In this document: piece by piece, positions 1 to 8,279 of the stretch | Layout: every line of letters starts with the position of its first letter | Position numbering within the stretch: the stretch's first letter is position 1 | NCBI RefSeq assembly: GCF_020537505.1 | Contig: NZ_JAJBMO010000011.1 | Span: 35,039 to 99,038 of the forward strand | Direction: 5' to 3' | Source of the DNA: Blautia glucerasea | GTDB taxonomy: Bacteria > Bacillota > Clostridia > Lachnospirales > Lachnospiraceae | DNA: 64,000 bases | The notes under the pieces: model-generated | What the model saw: only the letters and a program-made list of their open reading frames with translations | The model's database searches: none | Told to the model about the DNA's origin: nothing | Position numbers and translations under genes: made by a program

Positions 1-13
1 GGGGTGAGAAAGT

Positions 14-1231
14 ATGGCAGCATACAAAGATGAAGAAAGAGGAACCTGGTATGTTTCATTTTATTATGAGGACTGGACAGGAGCCAAAAAGCGAAAAGTA
101 AAAAGAGGATTCCGCACTAAGAAAGAAGCATTAAATTTTGAAGCGGAGTATAAAAGAACAGCGAAAGCAGACATGGATATGACAATGGGAGAGTTTGTAG
201 AAGTCTACTTCCGAGACAAGTCTCAGTCATTGAAGGACAGGAGTATCAAGAACAAAAGAGATACGATGAATGCTCAACTGTTACCGTATTTTAAGGACAG
301 ACCGATGAACAGTATCACACCAGCAGAGATTATCCAGTGGCAGAATACGATTATTGAAAAAGGATATTCAGATGATTATCTGAAAACAATACAGAATCAG
401 ATGACGGCATTGTTTAATCATGCGAAGAATATCTACAATCTGGCAGATAATCCTTGTGACAAAGTAAAACGTATGGGAAAGACTTCAAAAAAGAAAATGA
501 AGTTTTGGACAATTGAAGAATATCGGCAGTTTATGACCGGAATAGAACCGGGAAGCAAATATTATGTGCTGTTTGAATTATTATTCTGGACAGGAGCGAG
601 AGAAGGCGAAGCACTCAGCATTACACCTGCTGACATTGATTTTGAAAAGAATCTACTTCATATCAATAAAACTTACTACCGTATGCATGGAGAGGACGTG
701 ATTACATCTCCCAAAACAGAAGAATCGAACCGTACGATTTCCATACCGGAATTTCTGAAAAAAGAGATTCAGGACTATATTAGCAGACTGTATGAGTTGC
801 CCGAAGATGAACGGATTTTTCCAATGGTTCATGAAGCGGTACAGCATAAGTTAAAACAGGTGGTTCAAAAGACCGGAGTAAAAAAGATAAGAGTACACGA
901 CATTCGTCACAGTCATGCGGCATTTCTGATCAATAAGGGAGTGCAACCATTGATGATTAAAGAAAGGTTTGGACATACGGACATTCGCATTACATTGAAT
1001 ACTTATGGGCACTTATATCCAGATCAGCAGAAAGTGGTGGCAGATATGCTGGATGATGAAAATATAAAAAGCTCCGGAAGTACGAACAACCGGAGCAATG
1101 TGACAAATGGGGACGAATCCACAAATGTCAACCCTAGACAAGTTGATTATATCAGGGATTCTTCCAGAGAACAACAGATAATTGGCGAGAATAGTTTGAA
1201 AAATGGAGGAATTTATGGAACAGAGAAATGA
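14..1231 (+). CDS. int: Tyrosine recombinase (integrase) of E1
   Basis: This is a site-specific recombinase of 405 residues, the usual length for Firmicute element integrases. An arm-binding domain (about 1-45) is followed by a SAM-like core-binding domain (about 57-145) and the catalytic domain. The catalytic set is visible as R196 (TGAREGEA), K234, H295-x-x-R298 (HDIRHS), H321 (GHTDIR) and nucleophile Y331. The 3' end overlaps the start of the next gene by 17 bases, so the two are probably co-transcribed. It is homologous along its whole length to the E3 integrase at 26842, which fits both elements ending at a tuf 3' end. An excisionase is expected just upstream, outside the window. Confidence 0.95.
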   Translation: MAAYKDEERGTWYVSFYYEDWTGAKKRKVKRGFRTKKEALNFEAEYKRTAKADMDMTMGEFVEVYFRDKSQSLKDRSIKNKRDTMNAQLLPYFKDRPMNSITPAEIIQWQNTIIEKGYSDDYLKTIQNQMTALFNHAKNIYNLADNPCDKVKRMGKTSKKKMKFWTIEEYRQFMTGIEPGSKYYVLFELLFWTGAREGEALSITPADIDFEKNLLHINKTYYRMHGEDVITSPKTEESNRTISIPEFLKKEIQDYISRLYELPEDERIFPMVHEAVQHKLKQVVQKTGVKKIRVHDIRHSHAAFLINKGVQPLMIKERFGHTDIRITLNTYGHLYPDQQKVVADMLDDENIKSSGSTNNRSNVTNGDESTNVNPRQVDYIRDSSREQQIIGENSLKNGGIYGTEK

Positions 1232-2204
1232 GAATAAAACAGAATTGAAAATGATAAAGATGTCAGATGTCCAGTCCCAGACAGTGGACTGGCTCTGGTA
1301 TCCATTTATCCCTTATGGGAAATTAACGATCATTCAGGGTGATCCGGGCGATGGAAAAACTACGCTGATATTAAATATTGCAGCGAGATTGTCTAAAGGA
1401 GAAGGTCTGGATAACGATATGAAAGTAACAGAACCAGTAAAGATTATTTATCAGACAGCGGAAGATGGGCTGGCAGATACGGTAAAACCCAGACTGGAGC
1501 TGGCAGAAGCGGTCTGTGAAAGAATCATGGTTATAGATGAAACAGAAAAATCACTTTCCATGATAGATGAGAGACTGGAAACTGCTATCAAACGGACTGG
1601 TGCGAGAGTGCTTATTTTAGATCCGATTCAGGCATACCTTGGAGGAACAATGGATATGAACCGGGCAAATGAAGCAAGGGATATGACAAAAAGATTGAGC
1701 TTGCTGGCAGAAAAGTATAAATGTGCAATTTTATTAATCGGACATATGAATAAAGCTGGTGGAAATAAAGCTGCATATAGAGGAATGGGTTCGATTGACT
1801 TTTTTGCAGTAGCCAGAAGCGTATTACTGGTAGGAAGAATAGAGGGAGAACCGGACTTAAGAGCAGTGGTTCAGATTAAAAATAATCTGGCTGCATTTGG
1901 ACATTCCAAAGCATTTCGCCTGACAGAAACCGGATTTGAGTGGATAGGTGACTATGAAATCACAGCAGATGAGGTGCTTGGTGGAATTGCTCCAAAGGTA
2001 AATAAACTGGAACAGGCAAAAAAGATGCTGAGGGAACTGGCAGAAACATCAACTTCTGTGCAAAGCAGTGAAATCTTTGATATGGCAGAAGATTTGAATA
2101 TTTCTAAAAGAACACTGGAAAATGCAAAAAAGGAACTTGGAATTAAGGCAAGACGAATCGGTAATTCCTGGTATTGGGATTTAAATAAAGTTAAGCCGGA
2201 ATAA
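1215..2204 (+). CDS. RepA-like AAA ATPase (AAA_25, RecA/DnaB-type fold)
   Basis: A hexameric-helicase-like ATPase, probably used in replication or maintenance of the excised element. Walker A is GDPGDGKTT near residue 42 and Walker B is LILDPIQAYLG near residue 135. GHMNK and the following Arg-rich segment fit RecA-like sensor regions, and the C-terminal 60 residues look like a winged helix. Start 1215 is chosen over 1203 because GGAGGA at 1205-1210 is correctly spaced for it. It overlaps the integrase by 17 bases. The E3 homologue is at 28103. A role in replication is inferred from family and context. Confidence 0.85.
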   Translation: MEQRNENKTELKMIKMSDVQSQTVDWLWYPFIPYGKLTIIQGDPGDGKTTLILNIAARLSKGEGLDNDMKVTEPVKIIYQTAEDGLADTVKPRLELAEAVCERIMVIDETEKSLSMIDERLETAIKRTGARVLILDPIQAYLGGTMDMNRANEARDMTKRLSLLAEKYKCAILLIGHMNKAGGNKAAYRGMGSIDFFAVARSVLLVGRIEGEPDLRAVVQIKNNLAAFGHSKAFRLTETGFEWIGDYEITADEVLGGIAPKVNKLEQAKKMLRELAETSTSVQSSEIFDMAEDLNISKRTLENAKKELGIKARRIGNSWYWDLNKVKPE

Positions 2205-2319
2205 ATTAAGGGTGCAACATTGCAGAGTATATAGAAAATGCGGAATTAAAATGCAAGGTTGCAATCTGTAAAGACATTGCAGTGTTGCGTCCTTACATAA
2301 ATTGTAAGAAGGTGAGAGC

Positions 2320-2553
2320 TTGAAAAACGTTATGATTCCAGAGGAGTTATTTGGAAAGATTATAAAATATCATTTACTGGATCAGGAACAGGAAGCAGAT
2401 GATATAAGAAAAGGTCTGGAAAAAAAGCTGGATGCAATGGTAAATCGTGAGGCATACAGTAAATTCAAAACTGCGCCAACAGAAGAAGAACGGGAAAAGT
2501 TCCGGCAGGAGTATCTGGACAGAAAAGGAATGCAAGAGAGCTTTCGATGGTAA
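2320..2553 (+). CDS. Small conserved element protein, 77 aa, TTG start
   Basis: Function not recognised. The protein is charged and mostly helical, with no membrane segment. Its C-terminal half (KKLDAMVNREAYSK to QEYLDR) is nearly identical to that of the E3 homologue at 29253, while the first 30 residues differ, so the C-terminal half is the constrained part. The TTG start at 2320 has GGTGAG ribosome site sequence a few bases upstream; an ATG at 2332 is the alternative. It sits between the ATPase and the DUF5348 gene in both elements. Confidence 0.75.
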   Translation: MKNVMIPEELFGKIIKYHLLDQEQEADDIRKGLEKKLDAMVNREAYSKFKTAPTEEEREKFRQEYLDRKGMQESFRW

Positions 2554-2576
2554 CAGTTCGTGTTGATTACCTTTTT

Positions 2577-2599
2577 ACAGGAGCGTGTCACGCCCCTGT
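2577..2599. repeat. Conserved 23-bp palindrome
   Basis: Nested arms ACAGG/CCTGT and GCGTG/CACGC surround a single central T. The copy in E3 (29516-29538) differs by one base, while the flanking intergenic sequence has diverged. It lies just after the 77-aa gene and about 100 bases before DUF5348. It could be an operator, a replication-related site or an RNA hairpin; the role is unknown. Confidence 0.6.
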
Positions 2600-2703
2600 G
2601 AGAAGTAAACAAGAAGAAAGTTGGTAAGGCGCATACGGAAAGCTGAGGCTGGACGGTGAGGTTGCTGTAAATTTGATAGTTGTGAAGAAGGGAGAACGAT
2701 TCG

Positions 2704-2931
2704 ATGAAGCAGGGAAGATTAGGATATAACAGTAGCAATGACAGATATGGGTTATTAGCCTCGGACTTATGGATTGATACGGGATTTCACTGTGGAGAAG
2801 GTCTTGAGGTGCTGGTCGATGATAAGTGGGTAAGGACAAGAATGGAGATGAATCCAGCAAGAGAATGGTATCTGGTTGGAACGCCATACTGTGGAGATCT
2901 GGAATATGTGCAGGCAAGAATACCGGAATAA
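2704..2931 (+). CDS. DUF5348 family protein, 75 aa
   Basis: A small soluble protein of a family common in Clostridia mobile elements, of unknown function. The core GRLGYNSSNDRYGL, a GFHCGE segment, RMEMNPAREWYLVGTPY and a C-terminal DLEYVQARIPE are typical. The pattern suggests a compact beta-rich fold. The ATG follows a GGGAG site. It precedes the candidate oriT and the relaxase in both E1 and E3, so an accessory role in mobilization is possible but unproven. Confidence 0.85.
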   Translation: MKQGRLGYNSSNDRYGLLASDLWIDTGFHCGEGLEVLVDDKWVRTRMEMNPAREWYLVGTPYCGDLEYVQARIPE

Positions 2932-2974
2932 TTTAGTCGAGAGAGTAACGAAAGAGATAAAATAGCCCCCGGCA

Positions 2975-3137
2975 GGGCGCAAGGGTACTTTTGATGGACG
3001 GAACGGCTGTCGAAAGTGCTTTTGCGTTACTTTTGACAAAAGTAACAAAACCGCCGTATCCGGCGAAGATTTCTTTTTATACTATAGCTGGTAAAGATAC
3101 AAATTTATGTGCCATGTCTGGCACTGGTTTTAGAAAG
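2975..3137. other. oriT: Candidate oriT and leader of the MobV relaxase gene
   Basis: This non-coding block lies directly upstream of the relaxase. It holds a perfect hairpin with GTTACTTTT arms at 3026-3046, a CGCCG/CGGCG hairpin at 3052-3065 and a GTGCCA/TGGCAC hairpin at 3109-3124. Compared with E3 (29914-30076) I count 3 differences in 163 positions, fewer than in the adjacent coding DNA. Short reading frames across it are not supported by codon pattern. The oriT assignment is inferred from position and structure; I did not recognise a specific nick sequence. Confidence 0.6.
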
Positions 3138-3150
3138 TGGAGTGACGAAC

Positions 3151-4572
3151 ATGACGCTGAAACGAACAATTAGTGGTATGATCGGGACAGGTTCTCTGGC
3201 TCATAACAGAAGGGAATTTATAGCAGAAAATGTTGATTCAGACAGAGTGCAACTAAATATTTGCTATCAGAATGAGAATTTAAAAGAAGTTTATAAAGAA
3301 CTGTTTGATGAAGCTGTAGAACGATATAATATCGGGAAAAGAAAAGATAGACAGATTACAAATTACTATGAAAAAATCCGGCAGGGAAAACAAGAGAAGT
3401 TGTTCCACGAAGTAATTTTTCAAATTGGAAATCGAGAAGATATGGCTGTCGGAACAGCAGAAGGAGATCTGGCTGTAAAAATACTGGATGAATATGTAAA
3501 GGACTTCCAGAAGCGGAATGCAACGTTACGGGTATTTGGGTGTTATCTACATCAGGATGAGTCTACTCCACATTTACATATTGATTTTATTCCTTATGTG
3601 ACTGATTGGAAAGGAAAAGGAATGGACACCAGAGTTTCGTTGAAACAGGCATTAAAAAGTCTTGGATTTCAAGGTGGAAATAAGCATGATACAGAGTTGA
3701 ACCAGTGGATGAACCATGAAAAAAAGGTCCTGGCAGAGATTGCAAAACAGCATGGCATTGAATGGGAACAGAAAGGTACTCATGAGGAACATTTGGATGT
3801 TTATAACTTCAAGAAGAAAGAGCGAAAAAAGGAAGTACAGGAGCTGGAGCAGGAGAAAGAGTATCTAACTGCAGAAAACGAAGAACTGACAGCACAAATT
3901 GCGGAATTCAGAGCAGATATCCAGATTTTAAAAGACGATAAGGAACAGGCAAGCAGGGAGAAACAAGAAGCAGAACAAAGGGCAGAGGACGCAGAAAAAG
4001 AAGTAAAAAGTCTGGAAGAGCGTCGAGATGTGCTGCAGCCGATTATGGATAATGCCAGTAAAGAAATAAAAGAATATGGAATGATTAAGACGTTTTTACC
4101 GGAGGCAGGAACATTTGAACGTGCAGTACCTTACAGAGAAAATAAAATCAAGCCATTGTTTATCAAGATGAAGAATCAGATTGCTGCATTAGCTGGAAAG
4201 GTTGTAGAACTTAACAAAACGATAGAAAGCTGGAAAAACAAATATCAAAAATCTACGGAGAAATGTGATGATATCCAAACGCAGTTAGATGATGTGCGTA
4301 AAGAAAATGGAAAATTATCAAATGATAATCAACGTTTACAAGAGATTTCGGACAGATATGACAGAGTGGTGCGTATTCTGGGAATGGAAACTGTAGAGGA
4401 TGTGGTGCAGCAGGACATTAAAGAACAAAGGGCACTGGAAGAAAAACGGCGAATGGAGCAAATGCCAAAGGGAAGCGTTCTGAAACAGTTGGAATGGGCA
4501 ACTCAAAAGAGCCAGATTGAAAACCAACAACGTAAGAAAAATAAAACAAAATACAAAGGATTGGAGATTTAG
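3151..4572 (+). CDS. mobV: MobV-family relaxase (Pre/Mob plasmid recombination protein)
   Basis: This relaxase nicks oriT and pilots the element strand during conjugative mobilization; it needs another element's transfer apparatus. It is 473 aa. The N-terminal Mob_Pre domain (about 1-220) contains the MobV metal motif HQDESTPHLH (134-143), and the C-terminal half is a long coiled coil (about 230-450). Start 3151 (MTLKRTISG) is preferred to the GTG at 3109, which falls inside the oriT hairpin. The E3 relaxase at 30090 has the same length. No type IV secretion genes are visible, so the element is mobilizable rather than self-transmissible. Confidence 0.92.
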   Translation: MTLKRTISGMIGTGSLAHNRREFIAENVDSDRVQLNICYQNENLKEVYKELFDEAVERYNIGKRKDRQITNYYEKIRQGKQEKLFHEVIFQIGNREDMAVGTAEGDLAVKILDEYVKDFQKRNATLRVFGCYLHQDESTPHLHIDFIPYVTDWKGKGMDTRVSLKQALKSLGFQGGNKHDTELNQWMNHEKKVLAEIAKQHGIEWEQKGTHEEHLDVYNFKKKERKKEVQELEQEKEYLTAENEELTAQIAEFRADIQILKDDKEQASREKQEAEQRAEDAEKEVKSLEERRDVLQPIMDNASKEIKEYGMIKTFLPEAGTFERAVPYRENKIKPLFIKMKNQIAALAGKVVELNKTIESWKNKYQKSTEKCDDIQTQLDDVRKENGKLSNDNQRLQEISDRYDRVVRILGMETVEDVVQQDIKEQRALEEKRRMEQMPKGSVLKQLEWATQKSQIENQQRKKNKTKYKGLEI

Positions 4573-4575
4573 ACT

Positions 4576-4950
4576 ATGAAAAAACAGATTTATGATGAGA
4601 AAAATGGAATGAGCTATACGTTGCATGGAGATTACTATTTGCCGGATCTGGTTTTAAGAGAAGAAGAACCGACATATGGAAAATATGGAATGTTACGAAA
4701 GCAGTTCTTAAAAGAACACAGATCAGCAAGATATCAATACATGTTATTGACCGGAAAATTGAATGAACATCTGAATCAGATCGATCAGGAAGTCAGAGAA
4801 CAGGTGGAAACGCTTATGGAACAGATGATAGAAAAACAGGGTGTAACTGAAGAATTAAAGGCACAGGATCAGATGAAGTGGGTTAGGTTAATGAATAATA
4901 TAAAAGCCAGTGCAGAAGAGATTATATTGAAAAACATGGTATATGTGTGA
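4576..4950 (+). CDS. TnpV family protein, 124 aa
   Basis: A TnpV-type protein as found in Tn4451-like and other Clostridia elements, of unknown biochemical role. Typical features are the start IYDEKNGMSYTLHGDYYLPDL, a KYGxLRxQFLKEHR segment and the end TEELKAQDQMKWVRLMNNI. It begins 3 bases after the relaxase stop and is therefore in the same transcript. A close homologue follows the relaxase in E3 (31516). Confidence 0.88.
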   Translation: MKKQIYDEKNGMSYTLHGDYYLPDLVLREEEPTYGKYGMLRKQFLKEHRSARYQYMLLTGKLNEHLNQIDQEVREQVETLMEQMIEKQGVTEELKAQDQMKWVRLMNNIKASAEEIILKNMVYV

Positions 4951-5048
4951 GATCGTTCTTTTACACTTTTGTATATATTAGAATAGCACTTTAGAAAGCA
5001 CTATGGTAAAATAAAGTGAAGGTAAATCGGAATTTGGAGGATTGAATT

Positions 5049-5240
5049 ATGTGGAATGAATTAGGTATAAGTGGAGGAACCGCAATTGTTATTTTGATTG
5101 CGCTGTATTTCGTTATCAAATGGGCAGTGAAAAATGGCATCAAAGAAGCCTACAGTGCAATCACTGGAAAGAAAACTGTTGAAGATATCCAAAACGAAAA
5201 AGAGCTGAAAGAACTTGGATTGGATTCAGAAGATCAATAA
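5049..5240 (+). CDS. Small single-pass membrane protein, 63 aa (DUF6019-like)
   Basis: One N-terminal membrane segment (about residues 8-28, TAIVILIALYFVIKWAV) is followed by a short charged cytoplasmic tail (KTVEDIQNEKELKELGL). A strong GGAGG lies 9 bases before the ATG. The protein resembles the DUF6019 family, from memory only. It is the last E1 gene before the inserted element E2, and E3 has no counterpart. Function unknown. Confidence 0.65.
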   Translation: MWNELGISGGTAIVILIALYFVIKWAVKNGIKEAYSAITGKKTVEDIQNEKELKELGLDSEDQ

Positions 5241-5321
5241 CTTCAAGTTTGCCGAAATATATTTCTAACTTTCCCTATTTTACAGGCTTTCCAGCCTGTG
5301 CATTAGCGAAACGATATGTAT

Positions 5322-5372
5322 TTTCCCTTATTTTTGCCCTTATGAGATAATCGTAAGGGAAATAAGGGAAAG
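5322..5372. other. attL: Candidate left attachment site of E2
   Basis: TTTCCCTTATTT (5322-5333) and AAATAAGGGAAA (5360-5371) form an inverted repeat next to the 3' end of the E2 integrase. TTTTTGCCCTTAT (5331-5343) and AATAAGGGAAAG (5361-5372) both recur at 20726-20738 and 20783-20794, 15.4 kb away. This is what a tyrosine-recombinase core with its arms would look like. The exact crossover cannot be fixed without an empty site. Confidence 0.5.
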
Positions 5373-5378
5373 TTTTAT

Positions 5379-6674
5379 TTAGTCATTGCCTGCCACTTTA
5401 TCAAGTAACCTTGCAGATTCCCGCTTGGCTTTTCTTGTAGAGTGTGCATAGACATTCATGGTGGTACTGACATCTGAGTGCCCTAACAGTTCCTGCACAT
5501 CCTTTGGTGCTGCTCCATTTGCCAGAAGGTTGCTTGTGTAGGTGTGTCGCAACTGGTGAAAATGAAATCCTTCAAATCCATCCAGTTTCTGAGCAATCTT
5601 CCTGCAAACAATTCCTAACGTGCTTGGCAGTTCCAAACTTCCATCCGGTCTTAAGCAGACAAAGGATATTTCCTTATAATCTTCTGGAACATTCTCTGTT
5701 CCGTCCAGATGATAGAACTCATAGTAAACTCTGTTTTTGTCTTTTACTTCTCTGTAGTAGTTTTTATGGTAAAGTTCTCCGTACTGCATTCGGTTTTTAA
5801 GTTGTTCCTTTCGGGCATTGCGAAGAATCTCTGCCAGTGTATCTCCAAAATCAACAATCCTTACCTTTTTTCGTTTGGTTGGTCCGATGATATTCTTGTG
5901 CCTTGAACCATCATATCGGATACTGCGTCTGATTGTAAGGCACTGTTCTTCAAGATTCACATCCTGCCATGCCAGACCACAGGCTTCACCGATACGAAGT
6001 CCTGCATAATAAGCTATCTGGATTGGAAGTATTGCCGGTGGATTGTAATTCTGTAGAAATTCAATCAGTCTTTCATAATCCTCTCGTGGAATTGGCTGTA
6101 TATCGCCATCCATGTCATCATCGGAAAACAGGTCAACCTCATCCGTCTGGTATTTCAGCTTAATATACTGCATCGGATTGAAAGTGATATATTGCTTTGG
6201 TGATACTGCAAATCGGAATGACTGCTGTAATACTGCCGAGAAAGAACGAATGTAATCTTTGCTATAACCTTTTCTTTCTGAACCATCTGGATAAGTGCCA
6301 CCAAAGGAAAGCAGATCGAAGAAGGCTTGTAAATGCTCAGATGTTACATTTTTCAACTTTCTCTCTGAAATTGGATGCTTCTTGATGTTGGTAATGGCAC
6401 CGAGGTAATTCTGGACTGTCCCATTACTGAGCGTACCGGTCTTTAATTCTTCCTCTGCCCATATATCAAGTAATTCTCCAATTGTAATATTTTCCGACTT
6501 TGCAATGAATTTCTTGCTTTCGTAATCGTCCATTGCCTGACGGAGCAGTTTTTCCGTTTCACTTTTACTTTCTGTTCCAGCGTATTCTTTCTGAACCAGA
6601 TTGCCGCTTGCATCTTCTACATAGAAGCGGTAGTACCATTTCTTTCCTTTTTTTCTTACAGATCCTTTTGCCAT
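5379..6674 (-). CDS. int: Tyrosine recombinase (integrase) of E2
   Basis: 431 aa, with an N-terminal arm-binding domain (KGSVRKKGKKWYYRFYVED), a core-binding domain (about 75-180) and a catalytic domain. R (YAGLRIGEACGL), H-x-x-R (FHFHQLRHTY), H (LGHSDVSTT) and the nucleophile Y (MNVYAHSTRK) are all visible. Start 6674 is preferred over 6704 because an AGGAGA site lies just upstream of it. It is transcribed outward, away from the repressor, as is common for Tn916-type integrases placed at an element end. It is only distantly related to the E1 and E3 integrases. Confidence 0.93.
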   Translation of the reverse strand: MAKGSVRKKGKKWYYRFYVEDASGNLVQKEYAGTESKSETEKLLRQAMDDYESKKFIAKSENITIGELLDIWAEEELKTGTLSNGTVQNYLGAITNIKKHPISERKLKNVTSEHLQAFFDLLSFGGTYPDGSERKGYSKDYIRSFSAVLQQSFRFAVSPKQYITFNPMQYIKLKYQTDEVDLFSDDDMDGDIQPIPREDYERLIEFLQNYNPPAILPIQIAYYAGLRIGEACGLAWQDVNLEEQCLTIRRSIRYDGSRHKNIIGPTKRKKVRIVDFGDTLAEILRNARKEQLKNRMQYGELYHKNYYREVKDKNRVYYEFYHLDGTENVPEDYKEISFVCLRPDGSLELPSTLGIVCRKIAQKLDGFEGFHFHQLRHTYTSNLLANGAAPKDVQELLGHSDVSTTMNVYAHSTRKAKRESARLLDKVAGND

Positions 6675-6760
6675 AATCGTGTGTCTCCTTTCGATATCAG
6701 ACAATCGGAACTGATGAAATGCTTCTTGCGTGTAAGTATATCATAACTCCGGTTGTCGTT

Positions 6761-7390
6761 CTATACCGAATCGGAATCCTCATACAAAACTTCTGATAAA
6801 AGATTTTCAAGCCTTTGTTCTGCCATTTCCGGTTTCTTGGAATAAAGCCTTACGATATCTGCCATGTCGTTAAAGGCATTAACAGTGTGGGTGATCTCCC
6901 GGAGAAACATAATCTCGTTATATTCATCATTCGATTCAAACCCCATTACTTTTGCAATATCAGCTTCATTCGTGTTGCCCTTGTAATTCTTGCAGGCAAA
7001 CTGGAATGATTCCAGAAACAGGTTATATTGCTTTAACATCAACAGCAGTAAATCTTTGGAAAAAGCATCTTCCTTTTTACTAAGGTCGAGAGGTAACTGT
7101 TTGAGAATATCGCCCATTGCATCACGAATCTGTAATTCTTTCTTATCCGTAATATCGGTTTCGTATTCATCGGTTTCCCCTCTGAGCCATTCAATAGATA
7201 CATGAAGTGCTTCCGAAAGACCTTCCAGCACCATCTTTTTGGTATTGTCAATCGAACCATTCTCATAACGCAGGATTGTGGAAGCTGTAACTCCCATCTT
7301 CTCTGCAACATAAGGCTGTGTCAGATTTAATTCCAGACGACGCTGTTTTGCCCTGCTGCCTATCAGCTTGCGTAGTTCTTTATCTTTCAT
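6761..7390 (-). CDS. XRE-family repressor of E2
   Basis: A 209-aa regulator with an N-terminal helix-turn-helix (about 8-62; AKQRRLELNLTQPYVAEKMGVTASTILRYENG) and a helical C-terminal domain. It is divergent from the excisionase gene. The shared promoter region carries two copies of ATTGCANNNTGCAAT (7443-7457 and 7532-7546), and the repressor -35 (TTGCAA) overlaps the first. This fits autoregulation and control of excision. GGAGG precedes the ATG. Confidence 0.85.
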   Translation of the reverse strand: MKDKELRKLIGSRAKQRRLELNLTQPYVAEKMGVTASTILRYENGSIDNTKKMVLEGLSEALHVSIEWLRGETDEYETDITDKKELQIRDAMGDILKQLPLDLSKKEDAFSKDLLLLMLKQYNLFLESFQFACKNYKGNTNEADIAKVMGFESNDEYNEIMFLREITHTVNAFNDMADIVRLYSKKPEMAEQRLENLLSEVLYEDSDSV

Positions 7391-7442
7391 GCTGATTGCC
7401 TCCTTTTTCGGTATGTATGAATTATAGCATGTACCTCACATA

Positions 7443-7546
7443 ATTGCAATATGCAATATAATAATTATTTTTAAAATTTCATAACGCTTGACAACACAAT
7501 ATAAAACCGCTATACTAACAGCACAACAAAAATTGCATAATGCAAT
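7443..7546. promoter_or_regulatory. Divergent promoter with two ATTGCANNNTGCAAT operators
   Basis: The rightward promoter for the excisionase is TTGACA (7488-7493), a 17-bp spacer, then TATACT (7511-7516). The leftward promoter for the repressor has -35 TTGCAA inside the first operator and a TATAAT near 7422. Operators at 7443-7457 and 7532-7546 are perfect palindromes around 3-bp centres, so a dimeric repressor (probably the 6761 product) would block both promoters. Confidence 0.75.
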
Positions 7547-7564
7547 TTATAAGGAGGTGACAAG

Positions 7565-7795
7565 ATGACGGAAAGAAAGATTGCATTATCCATCGAGGAA
7601 GCAGCCGACTATACAGGAATTGGCAGAAACACTTTGAGAAAGCTGGTTGAATGGAAGAAGCTTCCGGTATTAAAGGTCGGAAGAAAAGTCCTTATTAAAA
7701 CTGACATTCTGGAAAAGTTCATGGAAGCCAACGAGGGGCGTGATCTGAGGGATAAAGGAAATGTAAAAGCTGTCACAAGAAATGTGGCAACTTAA
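7565..7795 (+). CDS. xis: Excisionase / helix-turn-helix protein of E2
   Basis: 76 aa with an excisionase-type winged HTH: IEEAADYTGIGRNTLRKLVE and LPVLKVGRKVLIKTDILEKFM. Such small DNA-benders direct the integrase toward excision. AAGGAGGTG lies just upstream of the ATG. The gene is expressed from the operator-controlled promoter at 7488-7516. A GGCGG/CCGCC stem (7799-7820) follows the stop but lacks a good U-run. Confidence 0.88.
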   Translation: MTERKIALSIEEAADYTGIGRNTLRKLVEWKKLPVLKVGRKVLIKTDILEKFMEANEGRDLRDKGNVKAVTRNVAT

Positions 7796-7939
7796 AAAGG
7801 CGGCTTCCTAAGAAACCGCCAAAGGTTCTATCAGACCGAAGCCATGATATACCTACACGCAAGAGGATTATACCATGTGCTTCTCCTGATATGCAACCGG
7901 AAACTGTTGTTTATCGGAAAAAGAAAGGATGAAGACGAT

Positions 7940-8254
7940 ATGGCGAAATCAACAAAGACTTATGAAGAAAGAATACGTGCATTAGAGAAAAAGGAACAGG
8001 AAAGCATTGAAGCTACAAAAAAGCTCATTGCACAGCGGAAGGAACTGGAAAAGCGAAAGAAAGCAGAGGAAAGTAAAAAACGAACCCACAGGCTCTGTCA
8101 GATTGGTGGCGCAGTGGAATCGGTTCTTGGCTGTCCGATTGAGGAGGAAGATTTACCAAAGTTGATAGGCTTCTTAAAAAGGCAGGAAACAAACGGAAAG
8201 TTTTTCTCAAAGGCGATGCAGAAAGAGCCACTTACAGATATGGAGGAAGTGTAA
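7940..8254 (+). CDS. DUF3847 family protein, 104 aa
   Basis: The coiled-coil N-terminal half (KTYEERIRALEKKEQE...KAEESKK) is followed by the typical RLCQIGGAVESVLGCPIEEEDLPKLIGFLKRQE block. Family members commonly sit beside MobA/MobL relaxases in Firmicute elements and may be relaxosome accessories, which is inference from context. Start 7940 is preferred to the upstream 7844 ATG because AAAGGATGAAG precedes it and the upstream extension has no family similarity. Confidence 0.82.
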   Translation: MAKSTKTYEERIRALEKKEQESIEATKKLIAQRKELEKRKKAEESKKRTHRLCQIGGAVESVLGCPIEEEDLPKLIGFLKRQETNGKFFSKAMQKEPLTDMEEV

Positions 8255-8279
8255 TGGCGGAGGGAGTGGTTTTTCCATT

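Noticed and set aside
2991..3173. Plus-strand 60-codon frame upstream of mobV, with a similar one at 29930
   Set aside because: It lies over the hairpin block. The frame is shared only because the DNA is nearly identical; there is no proper ribosome site and it continues out of frame with mobV.
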